DNA of 64,000 nucleotides. Source: Yoonia ponticola. Lineage in GTDB: Bacteria; Pseudomonadota; Alphaproteobacteria; Rhodobacterales; Rhodobacteraceae. The stretch's first letter is position 1; each line of letters begins with the position of its first letter. The position numbers were made by a program, and so were the translations under genes. The notes beneath the pieces are model-generated. The model did no database searches and was not told the origin of the DNA. It saw only the letters and a list, made by a program, of their open reading frames with translations. Below are positions 1 to 5,987 of the stretch, in pieces. The stretch lies in NCBI RefSeq assembly GCF_014199395.1, contig NZ_JACIJM010000005.1:1-64000 (forward strand), written 5' to 3'.

Positions 1-95
1 AGCACACGAACAACGGCATGCTGTCACCGGTTGACTATGAAATGAAACAGCAGAAAATGAACAAGGCAGGCGTCTAGGAAGTTAGGGGCACCTCA
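1..95 (+). mobile_element. Right end of an IS3-family insertion sequence
   Basis: The first bases encode the last residues of an IS3-type transposase, followed within 20 bases by TGAGGTGCCCC on the minus strand (95 back to 85). This looks like the terminal inverted repeat of an IS3-family element. The rest of the element lies outside the window, so neither the other end nor a target duplication can be seen. The IS end abuts the 3' end of the neighbouring small gene and appears to supply its stop codon. The exact boundary is inferred. Confidence 0.55.
3..77 (+). CDS. IS3-family transposase OrfB, C-terminal fragment (partial)
   Basis: Only 24 residues plus a TAG stop are inside the window, the 5' part being cut by the window edge. 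The segment GMLSPVDYE near its start matches the LSP-x-x-(F/Y)-E motif that typically closes the DDE integrase domain of IS3-family OrfB proteins, and it is followed by a short Lys/Gln-rich tail. If the rest is intact it would catalyse cut-and-paste or copy-out transposition of the element. No judgement on integrity is possible from this fragment. Confidence 0.6.
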   Translation, partial: HTNNGMLSPVDYEMKQQKMNKAGV

Positions 96-404
96 AATAA
101 TTCCATACAAACTTTCCCAAATTTCGTCACTGAAGTCGTTAGGGTCTGTGATTGGGCCTAGCCGTCTGGTTTCAGCGCGCTCGGCGTTGATCACATCCAA
201 CACCCATTCTTCTGGAGTTATCCCAGAGAACAGGAATTCACGGTCTCCACGGTTCAGTTGCGGGAATGCTCCTTGCAGGGGGTTAATACTCGCGTCGCCC
301 AAATCCCAATAGAATTTCCAATTTTCAAACGCGAGTGGATCCACATCGATGTCACGTTCATGTACCAAACCGCTCCAAGGGCTTGTCCGTCTAATTTTAG
401 CCAT
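93..404 (-). CDS. Hypothetical small acidic protein, last gene of the mob operon, probably truncated by an IS
   Basis: A 103-residue soluble protein with many Asp, Glu and Trp residues; I recognise no family and see no signal peptide or membrane segment. It starts 12 bases after the relaxase stop codon behind an AGGAAAG ribosome site, so it is probably translated from the mobilisation transcript. Its TGA stop (95-93) coincides with the first bases of the presumed IS terminal repeat. The original protein was therefore probably longer and has lost its C-terminus to the insertion. Being cargo of the mobile module, an accessory or immunity-like role is possible but unsupported. Confidence 0.6.
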   Translation of the reverse strand: MAKIRRTSPWSGLVHERDIDVDPLAFENWKFYWDLGDASINPLQGAFPQLNRGDREFLFSGITPEEWVLDVINAERAETRRLGPITDPNDFSDEIWESLYGII

Positions 405-416
405 CTCTTTTCTTTC

Positions 417-1889
417 CTATCTGTGGTATTGTGGTTGTCTGTTTCGCTCTAGCTCGCGGCCCAAGAGCGCAAGCTCGTCTTTCACCTTTATTTGCCGCTC
501 AAGTGTTTCGCCTTCTCGATCAAGTCGGTCGTTAGTCTGTTCTGTCTCTGCAAGGCTGCGCTCACTTGCTGCAAGTGCGCCTCTAGCTGGTTCTGACGGT
601 CTGCTAGCGCCTTCGTCGCGGCCAAAAAATGATCTGACAATTGTGATTGCTGACGTGCCATATTCGCGAATGCTGCTGCCAAGCTCTCGAATTCTTGCAA
701 GAGCGCTTTTTCGATCTGAGTCAGGTTCTCCGACATTCATTCCTCCAATTTTACGCAAGGCCGCGTTCCACAGGTCCAGCCTTGTTCGGCGTTCTCCGGC
801 AGGATCAGAAACATCCCGTCCGTCGTCTGCTCGACCGTTACGCTTTTCAGTCGCCAAATCATCCAAATCTCGGGACCCGCCATCATCAACGCCGACGTCA
901 TCGCGCCGATCAGCGTGCTGATCACGATCACCCTTTTCGGTCTGTCGCTGATCTCGTTCATCTCGACCTTGATCCGTTGGTTCTTCGCGTTGATGTCGTT
1001 CTGAATCCCCAAGAGTTGTTGCTGGATATCGCTCTCGAACCCATTCAGCGCGTCGCGTGATGACCGCCTCAAGTCTTTCGCGAGACTGTGCAGCTCTTCG
1101 TTCATCTTTGTCGCCAACTGCGCCCTCTGAGCCTTGGCTTTCTCTTGCAGCGCCTCGGTCAAGTTCTGCGTCGCGGGTCCAGTCTTTTTCATAGATGCGC
1201 CCTTTAAGCCGCCAGCGGTCTCCGGTGTCTGGGTCCATTGCTGTGATGTAATTTTGACCTTGGCGTGGAGTCTCAAGCCCGGCCTCATGCAAGGCCGCGA
1301 CGATGTCGGCGCGGTTCTCGATCTCACCAGTCAAGATTTTGCCTTCGAGGTAGGCCGTCACGCTGTCGCGGGTTTCACCACGTATCGGCGCTTCTGACAT
1401 CTGCTGTTGCGTCCGAGCGCGTGCAGGATCATCGGGCCGCGCCCAGCCATACTCAAAGTTGTAGGTGTCTCTGAGCGGCGCATAGGACCGCTCCCATCCC
1501 GGCGGCGCGATGTTGAAAGCCTTACCGCTTGCGAGCTCCATGCGGGGAGTCAAAAAATGCAATTCGACGCGACCGCCTTGCGTGTGACTGTGACGAACCC
1601 ATGTGATGTCATATTGATCGCGTTGCAGACCGGCGAAGGCCAGGCGCTCGAAGTCGTCCATCAATGCCGTTTGCTGTGCCTCTGTTGGCCGATCCTCTGG
1701 CGCAAAACTCAGTACGCCGGTCGAATAGGTCCATTTACGGTCGCTGCTGTCGATCAATTCGCGGGTCTGAGCAATATCTCCGCGTAACACTTCGGGGGCC
1801 GCATTTTGGCGGCCTTGGCGATCTGGATCGACAAGGTAGTTGGCGATACCACTGCCGCCGCCAGTGCCTCCGAAGAACTTAATCAACAT
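417..1889 (-). CDS. mobA: ColE1-type MobA/MbeA relaxase
   Basis: Predicted relaxase that nicks oriT and stays linked to the 5' end of the transferred strand. The 490-residue form beginning MLIKFFGGTG is chosen because MbeA-like relaxases start at this motif; an upstream ATG at 1901 would add four residues. The catalytic tyrosine should be Tyr18 in GGGSGIANYL. The metal-binding motif of the MbeA class, His-x6-Glu-x-Asn, appears as His102, Glu109 and His111, so the last ligand is His instead of Asn. The conserved block STGVLSFAPE is present near residue 56. The C-terminal half (from about residue 230) is Arg/Asp-rich and of low complexity because it is also read in another frame as mobB and mobD. 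The start overlaps the end of mobC. Confidence 0.9.
   Translation of the reverse strand: MLIKFFGGTGGGSGIANYLVDPDRQGRQNAAPEVLRGDIAQTRELIDSSDRKWTYSTGVLSFAPEDRPTEAQQTALMDDFERLAFAGLQRDQYDITWVRHSHTQGGRVELHFLTPRMELASGKAFNIAPPGWERSYAPLRDTYNFEYGWARPDDPARARTQQQMSEAPIRGETRDSVTAYLEGKILTGEIENRADIVAALHEAGLETPRQGQNYITAMDPDTGDRWRLKGRIYEKDWTRDAELDRGAARESQGSEGAVGDKDERRAAQSRERLEAVITRRAEWVRERYPATTLGDSERHQREEPTDQGRDERDQRQTEKGDRDQHADRRDDVGVDDGGSRDLDDLATEKRNGRADDGRDVSDPAGERRTRLDLWNAALRKIGGMNVGEPDSDRKSALARIRELGSSIREYGTSAITIVRSFFGRDEGASRPSEPARGALAASERSLAETEQTNDRLDREGETLERQIKVKDELALLGRELERNRQPQYHR
488..736 (-). CDS. mobD: MobD/MbeD-like mobilisation protein, nested inside mobA
   Basis: An 82-residue, Gln/Leu-rich, almost entirely helical protein, read on the same strand as mobA but in a different frame and wholly inside it. 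It begins with an (I/L)EKALLQEF block and continues as a coiled coil, the layout of ColE1 MbeD, which promotes mobilisation and entry exclusion. Its ATG is two bases beyond the mobB stop and is preceded by a full GGAGGA Shine-Dalgarno at ideal distance, strong evidence for real translation. Assignment to the MbeD family rests on layout, length and helical character rather than strong identity. Confidence 0.7.
   Translation of the reverse strand: MSENLTQIEKALLQEFESLAAAFANMARQQSQLSDHFLAATKALADRQNQLEAHLQQVSAALQRQNRLTTDLIEKAKHLSGK
737..1192 (-). CDS. mobB: MobB/MbeB-like mobilisation protein, nested inside mobA
   Basis: A 151-residue protein entirely inside the mobA coding region in another frame. 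Residues 10-80 are a charged coiled coil (LTEALQEKAKAQRAQL at the start), residues about 88-112 form one hydrophobic segment, and a short tail follows. This matches the MbeB/MobB proteins of ColE1-like plasmids, which anchor the relaxosome to the membrane. An open frame extends upstream to 1327, but the ATG at 1192 fits where the family-like helical sequence begins; the upstream ribosome site (AAAGGGCG) is only moderate. It ends directly against the mobD start, so the pair is likely translationally coupled. Confidence 0.72.
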   Translation of the reverse strand: MKKTGPATQNLTEALQEKAKAQRAQLATKMNEELHSLAKDLRRSSRDALNGFESDIQQQLLGIQNDINAKNQRIKVEMNEISDRPKRVIVISTLIGAMTSALMMAGPEIWMIWRLKSVTVEQTTDGMFLILPENAEQGWTCGTRPCVKLEE

Positions 1890-2199
1890 CGCGCACCTCA
1901 TGGATTTGTCGCAAGCGCATCAGCTCGCGCTCGATCCCCATGAGCTGCCCCATGATCGCCACGCGGTCGGCGTACTGCTGGTCACGATTGGCCCAACGCG
2001 CGAGCTGATTGAGATTGTTGCCCACACGCGCCAACTGACGCAGCAAAGCGGGGTCTATGCTGCGCAATTGTGACCTTTGTCGGACGGTCACACCGTCGAT
2101 GGCACTGCGAGCAAACTCAGAGAAGCTGACGCCTTTCGCAGCGGCTTTAGCATACCACGCAGCGCGTTCATCAGGGGTTGTGCGCAGCTTCACCCACAT
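1879..2199 (-). CDS. mobC: Plasmid mobilisation protein MobC/MbeC
   Basis: A 106-residue ribbon-helix-helix-like accessory protein that helps the relaxase open oriT. The family hallmark is present as QLARVGNNLNQLARWAN, after an N-terminal block with a DERAAWYAKAAAKG helix. The start MWVKLRTT (ATG at 2197-2199) is preferred over a longer TTG-initiated frame reaching 2250, because that extension runs into the 16-bp inverted repeat at 2237-2276. Its stop overlaps the mobA start by about 11 bases, the usual translational coupling of mobC-mobA pairs. Confidence 0.88.
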   Translation of the reverse strand: MWVKLRTTPDERAAWYAKAAAKGVSFSEFARSAIDGVTVRQRSQLRSIDPALLRQLARVGNNLNQLARWANRDQQYADRVAIMGQLMGIERELMRLRQIHEVRDVD

Positions 2200-2236
2200 G
2201 ACGCACCATCCGAGATTGCAGAACTGTTTACATGGG

Positions 2237-2276
2237 CCTTCGGTTTCCAAATCTTCATATATTTGGAAACCGAAGG
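2237..2276. repeat. Perfect 16-bp inverted repeat upstream of mobC
   Basis: CCTTCGGTTTCCAAAT (2237-2252) is repeated exactly in inverted form at 2261-2276, with an 8-base spacer. Neither side is followed by a T tract, so it is not a standard terminator. It sits 38 bases upstream of the mobC start between rep and mob, where oriT or a MobC operator is expected. Confidence 0.85.
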
Positions 2277-2340
2277 TGCTGCATCGGCTGAAAGCCGATT
2301 GAGGGGATCGAAGGGGAGGCGGAGCCCCCCCTCGCCAGCT

Positions 2341-2410
2341 TTTTGTGAGCCCACGCGCAGCGTGGCCACAAAAGTATGCTGGCCATCTACGCTAAGCCAA
2401 ACTTTACACG
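2341..2410 (-). other. Candidate origin of transfer (ColE1-like nic region)
   Basis: On the minus strand, bases 2410 to 2390 read GTGTAAAGTTTGGCTTAGCG. The ColE1/pBR322 bom nic region reads GTGTATACTGGCTTAAC and is cut between TGG and CTTA, so the expected cut here is between 2397 and 2396. Next to it is an imperfect inverted repeat at 2341-2374 (TTTTGTG ... CACAAAA, with CCACGC/GCGTGG inside). The match to bom is from memory of that sequence, and the repeat lies on the 3' side of the putative nick, so the exact site is uncertain. Confidence 0.45.
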
Positions 2411-2413
2411 TCA

Positions 2414-3268
2414 TCATTTCAACAGACCCACAGCTCGCAAGGCCGCATCACTGACGGCGGCACTCTTCCGCAATTGAGCGACTTGTGTCGGAGTGATGTG
2501 TTTGCACATTGGGCTTGCGCTGGCGATCCATGCAACGAGACGTTCTTGATGAGCTGCAGACAATTCTTCTACAGCCCAGTTTTGACTACGCAGCTCTTCG
2601 ACGTACGTTTGCCAGCGTCGTGACTTGAACCAATTATCGGAAAAGCAGACCCGAGATCGGGTAAATCCTTCGGTCTCGGCGGCGTAGGTCTTCACGGCAT
2701 GGTGCAGCTCGTCTGCAGCGACGCCTTCCGCAATCGCAATTTCAATTTGCGAGAAACAGGTTGTACGGTCCCGAATGCGATCCGCCGGAAAACTGGTAAG
2801 AATTTTCTTGAGGTCAACAGCCACCTCTGCCTCGCGCTGGCGCGTAGGTGGTTTATGGATGGTTTTAGGATGGTTTGGGGGCCGTGCTGGCCCCGGTACC
2901 CCGGCCACAGTGGCCCCCGTACCGGGGCCAGACTGGACGGGGGCCACTGTGGATCCCGTCTCAATCTCGGGTTCAAGTGTGGGTTCCAGCGCCTCGACCT
3001 TGGCAAGATCGATCCGGTAGACGACGGTGAAACCGTTCTTGCAGGTGCGCGAACCGGTCTCGACGAGTATACCTTCCTTCAGGAACGCGCGCACGGCTCG
3101 CTTGACTGTGGTCTCTCCCAGTTCGGTATGCCGCTGAATCGTGCCCTTGGAGCACCAGATGCCAGACCCATCATCGCTCGCCTTGTCCGCTAGAAACATG
3201 ATGATCTGCTTGCGCGTTGCGCTGCCGAACTTTCGTTCCGCGCATATGTTTGCAACCCGCCAGCTCAT
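2414..3268 (-). CDS. Helix-turn-helix protein, probable replication initiator of the mobile element
   Basis: A 284-residue protein. Residues about 10-85 form a winged helix-turn-helix (WCSKGTIQRHTELGETTVKR is the recognition part), of the type found at the start of phage and small-plasmid replication proteins. A Gly/Pro/Thr-rich linker follows at about residues 105-145, then a helical C-terminal domain with conserved Trp (SDNWFKSRRWQTY). It lies upstream of the mob operon on the same strand, the common rep-mob order of small mobilisable plasmids. No nucleotide-polymerising motif is visible, so its role as an initiator is inferred from context; a transcription regulator is the alternative. Confidence 0.55.
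   Translation of the reverse strand: MSWRVANICAERKFGSATRKQIIMFLADKASDDGSGIWCSKGTIQRHTELGETTVKRAVRAFLKEGILVETGSRTCKNGFTVVYRIDLAKVEALEPTLEPEIETGSTVAPVQSGPGTGATVAGVPGPARPPNHPKTIHKPPTRQREAEVAVDLKKILTSFPADRIRDRTTCFSQIEIAIAEGVAADELHHAVKTYAAETEGFTRSRVCFSDNWFKSRRWQTYVEELRSQNWAVEELSAAHQERLVAWIASASPMCKHITPTQVAQLRKSAAVSDAALRAVGLLK
2887..2952. repeat. Two overlapping inverted repeats inside the rep-like gene
   Basis: A 13-bp perfect inverted repeat (CTGGCCCCGGTAC at 2887-2899; complement at 2919-2931) overlaps a 16-bp perfect inverted repeat (CCACAGTGGCCCCCGT at 2905-2920; complement at 2937-2952). They share bases 2919-2920, and the two hairpins cannot form fully at once. The DNA encodes the Gly/Pro-rich linker of the protein. 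Confidence 0.85.
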
Positions 3269-3423
3269 TGGAAGGCCCCGAATTGGGCAAAGACGTGCGA
3301 AATTTGTACAGGTTTTGTACGAGATTTCCGCCGTTTCAGCAGAATTCGGCCCGAAAGCTCACGGGACTTTCTGCACGCTCCTGCACAAAGCCCTGTAAAT
3401 AATCCATATTTTTTAGGTGTTTT

Positions 3424-3500
3424 TGGTGACCCCGATTGGATTCGAACCAATAACCTGCCCCTTAGGAGGGGGCTGCTCTATCCAGTTGAGCCACGGGACC
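3424..3500 (-). tRNA. tRNA-Arg (anticodon CCT)
   Basis: A complete cloverleaf is visible on the minus strand: acceptor GGTCCCG/CGGGGTC, D stem GCTC/GAGC, anticodon stem GCCCC/GGGGC with loop CTCCTAA (anticodon CCT), T arm ATTGG-TTCGAAT-CCAAT, discriminator A, and an encoded CCA. It reads AGG codons. Its 3' end points toward the mobilisation module, making it the likely attachment site of that element. The divergent LacI-type regulator starts 127 bases away. Confidence 0.96.
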
Positions 3501-3626
3501 ACGGGGTGATCCTTGCCGCGCTTTTGCTCAATCGTCAACGGTGCTGTCGTCGTTCGTGACCTTCCCCTTGGACAAGCCCCTGCAGAATGGCTAACAAGGT
3601 TGCAAAGATAGTATCAGGACTACACC

Positions 3627-4652
3627 GTGAACCCACCCCCACGCCGCCCGCTTACCCTTCGTGATGTGTCTGAAGCCTCTGGCGTTAGTGAAATGACGGT
3701 CAGTCGCGTTTTGCGCAACAAGGGCGATGTCAGTGCTGCCACGCGCACCAAGGTGCAAGAAGCTGCAAAGCGGTTGGGCTATGTCCCGAATAAAATCGCA
3801 GGGTCGCTGGCCTCTAGTCGTGTGAACCTTGTCGGGGTTGTGATCCCGTCGTTGAGCAACATGGTATTTCCCGAAGTTTTGTCCGGTATTTCCGAGCGGC
3901 TCGACGACACGGGGCTTCAGCCAGTGGTCGGTGTGACTGATTATCTGCCTGAAAAGGAAGAGAAAGTTCTGTTTGAGATGCTCAGCTGGCGCCCGTCAGG
4001 CGTGATCATAGCAGGGCTGGAACATTCCGAAGCGTCAGAGGCGATGCTGCGTCAGGCAGGCATTCCCGTGATCGAGATTATGGACGTTGACGGGGTGCAA
4101 ATCGATTCCTGCGTCGGGATTTCGCATCGCCGGGCGGGCCGCATGATGGCCGAGCAGATCATCGAAGCTGGGTACAAGCGGATCGGTTTTATGGGCACCA
4201 AAATGCCCCGTGACCATCGCGCCCGCAAGCGGTTCGAGGGCTTCACCCGCACACTGGCCAAAGCTGGCATCGAGATCGCGGATCAAGATTTCTACTCTGG
4301 CGGTTCGGCCTTGGCAAAAGGTCGCGAGATGACGCAATCCATGCTGGAACGTACGCCTGACGTCGATTTCCTGTATTTTTCCAATGACATGATCGGCGCT
4401 GGCGGGCTGCTTTACCTGCTGGAAAAAGGCATCGATGTGCCGGGCCAAATCGGGCTTGCTGGTTTCAACGGGGTCGAATTACTGGACGGGCTACCGATGC
4501 AGCTAGCCACGATGGATGCTTGCCGCAAAGAGATCGGTTTGGCTGCGGCCGACATGATCGCCAAGCATTACGCCGAGGGTGCTGACAGCTACGAGCGCCG
4601 GATCGAGTTGGAACCAAAGTTGGCGCTTGGCCAGACATTGCTGCGTCGTTAA
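3627..4652 (+). CDS. LacI-family transcriptional regulator
   Basis: A 341-residue repressor. Residues 10-32 form the LacI helix-turn-helix (LRDVSEASGVSEMTVSRVLR), a hinge helix follows (VPNKIAGSLASSR), and residues from about 62 form the periplasmic-binding-protein-like effector domain, starting at LVGVVIPSLSNMVFPEV. It resembles the GntR/IdnR-type branch. The start codon is GTG at 3627 with only a weak ribosome site. It is convergent with the amine oxidase gene and next to the putrescine genes, which it may control, though the effector cannot be read from sequence. The intergenic space before it carries only the tRNA promoter region. Confidence 0.9.
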   Translation: MNPPPRRPLTLRDVSEASGVSEMTVSRVLRNKGDVSAATRTKVQEAAKRLGYVPNKIAGSLASSRVNLVGVVIPSLSNMVFPEVLSGISERLDDTGLQPVVGVTDYLPEKEEKVLFEMLSWRPSGVIIAGLEHSEASEAMLRQAGIPVIEIMDVDGVQIDSCVGISHRRAGRMMAEQIIEAGYKRIGFMGTKMPRDHRARKRFEGFTRTLAKAGIEIADQDFYSGGSALAKGREMTQSMLERTPDVDFLYFSNDMIGAGGLLYLLEKGIDVPGQIGLAGFNGVELLDGLPMQLATMDACRKEIGLAAADMIAKHYAEGADSYERRIELEPKLALGQTLLRR

Positions 4653-4679
4653 GCGCGAATATTCCCGATAAAACGCGGC

Positions 4680-5987
4680 CTAAAGGCGGTCGCGGATACT
4701 GTACCAGATCATCGCGGCAACCAGTAGCGGCGTGCGTAATGCAGCCCCACCAGGGAACGTATGCGTGGGCACCGACGCCATCACATCAAACTTTTCGGCA
4801 TGTCCCGCGATAGCATCCGCCGCGATCTTGCCGCCCAATGTCGCCATGGCAACGCCGTGTCCAGAATAGCCGCTGGCGGTCAGCACATTCCCAGCCACGC
4901 GCGCAAAATGCGGCATCCGGTTCATCGTGATGCCAAGCGTGCCACCCCACGCGTAGTCGATTTTGACATCTGCCAGTTGCGGGAAAATCTCGGACATCGG
5001 TTTACGAACGGTCGCGGCAATGTCACTAGGAAAGCGATAGCCGTAACTTTCGCCGCCGCCGAATAACATGCGATTATCATCAGACAGTCGGAAGTAATTG
5101 ATCACGAATTTACTGTCCGCTACCGCGTGATTATACTTGATCAAGCCCTTTGCGCTGTCATCATCCAGCGGTTCAGTCGCAGCAATGAAGTTGTTGATGG
5201 GCATGACTTTTTTCGCGACGTTTCCGTCCAGACCGCCAAGATATCCGTTACAGCCCATCACCACATAAGACGCTTTCACATCTGCCGTATTGGTACTGAT
5301 CGTGACGGTTGATCCATGCACGAGGCCCGTCACTTTGGACCCCTCAAAAATCCGCACGCCAGCATCGCGTGCTGCCCGCGCAAGCCCCAAGGCATAGCGT
5401 AGCGGGTGGATATGGCCGCTGCCCATATCGAGCGCGCCACCGTGATAGGCCTGTGACCCAACGTGGTCGTGCATCGCAGCGCGGTCTAACGCGGTCATTT
5501 GCGTGTAGCCGTAAACCTTTTCCAGATGGGCGGCGTATTCGTGAAATTCGGGGACAAATCGCGCACGATGTGCCGCCTCGATCACGCCGTCATGGAACGG
5601 AACATCCATCGCGTGTGTCTTGATCAGGTCTTTGACCAATTGCACCGACTCGAGCGACATGTCCCACAGCGCCTTAGCAGGCCCCATGCCGACCATCTTT
5701 TCGACGCTGTCCATTTCAACCCGCTGTCCAGTTCCGACTTGCCCGCCATTGCGACCCGACGCGCCAAAGCCCACGCGCTGCGCCTCAAGCAGCACAACGT
5801 CGTAGCCCTTTTGCGCAAGGTGAAGTGCGGCTGCCAGCCCCGTGTACCCGCCGCCAATGACGCAAACGTCGCAAGTGATTGTGCCCTCTGCCGCCGAAAA
5901 GGGCGGCAGGGGTGTTGCTGATGCGGCGTAGTAGGACGCGGGGTACGCGCCCTGTTTGTCATTGGCGGTGAGCAGGTCGAGGGTCAC
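4680..5987 (-). CDS. FAD-dependent amine oxidase (PuuB/DAO family)
   Basis: A 435-residue flavoprotein with an N-terminal Rossmann motif (DVCVIGGGYTGLAAALHLAQ, residues 40-59) and the family block GASGRNGGQVGTGQR, as in gamma-glutamylputrescine oxidase and related DAO enzymes. It would oxidise an amine to an aldehyde with release of hydrogen peroxide. I take the GTG at 5987 as start because it overlaps the TGA of the upstream aminotransferase (GTGA), typical translational coupling; an in-frame ATG at 6017 lies inside that gene. With the aminotransferase and the potFGHI-like importer it forms a putrescine-use cluster. The true substrate is inferred. Confidence 0.85.
   Translation of the reverse strand: MTLDLLTANDKQGAYPASYYAASATPLPPFSAAEGTITCDVCVIGGGYTGLAAALHLAQKGYDVVLLEAQRVGFGASGRNGGQVGTGQRVEMDSVEKMVGMGPAKALWDMSLESVQLVKDLIKTHAMDVPFHDGVIEAAHRARFVPEFHEYAAHLEKVYGYTQMTALDRAAMHDHVGSQAYHGGALDMGSGHIHPLRYALGLARAARDAGVRIFEGSKVTGLVHGSTVTISTNTADVKASYVVMGCNGYLGGLDGNVAKKVMPINNFIAATEPLDDDSAKGLIKYNHAVADSKFVINYFRLSDDNRMLFGGGESYGYRFPSDIAATVRKPMSEIFPQLADVKIDYAWGGTLGITMNRMPHFARVAGNVLTASGYSGHGVAMATLGGKIAADAIAGHAEKFDVMASVPTHTFPGGAALRTPLLVAAMIWYSIRDRL

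Noticed and set aside
349-921. A 190-codon plus-strand frame opposite the mobilisation genes
   Set aside because: It is Ser/Arg-rich and unlike any protein; minus-strand mobA, mobB and mobD explain the region.
2237-2276. Reading the 16-bp inverted repeat as a terminator of the rep-like gene
   Set aside because: There is no T tract on either strand, and it lies more than 130 bases from the end of that gene.
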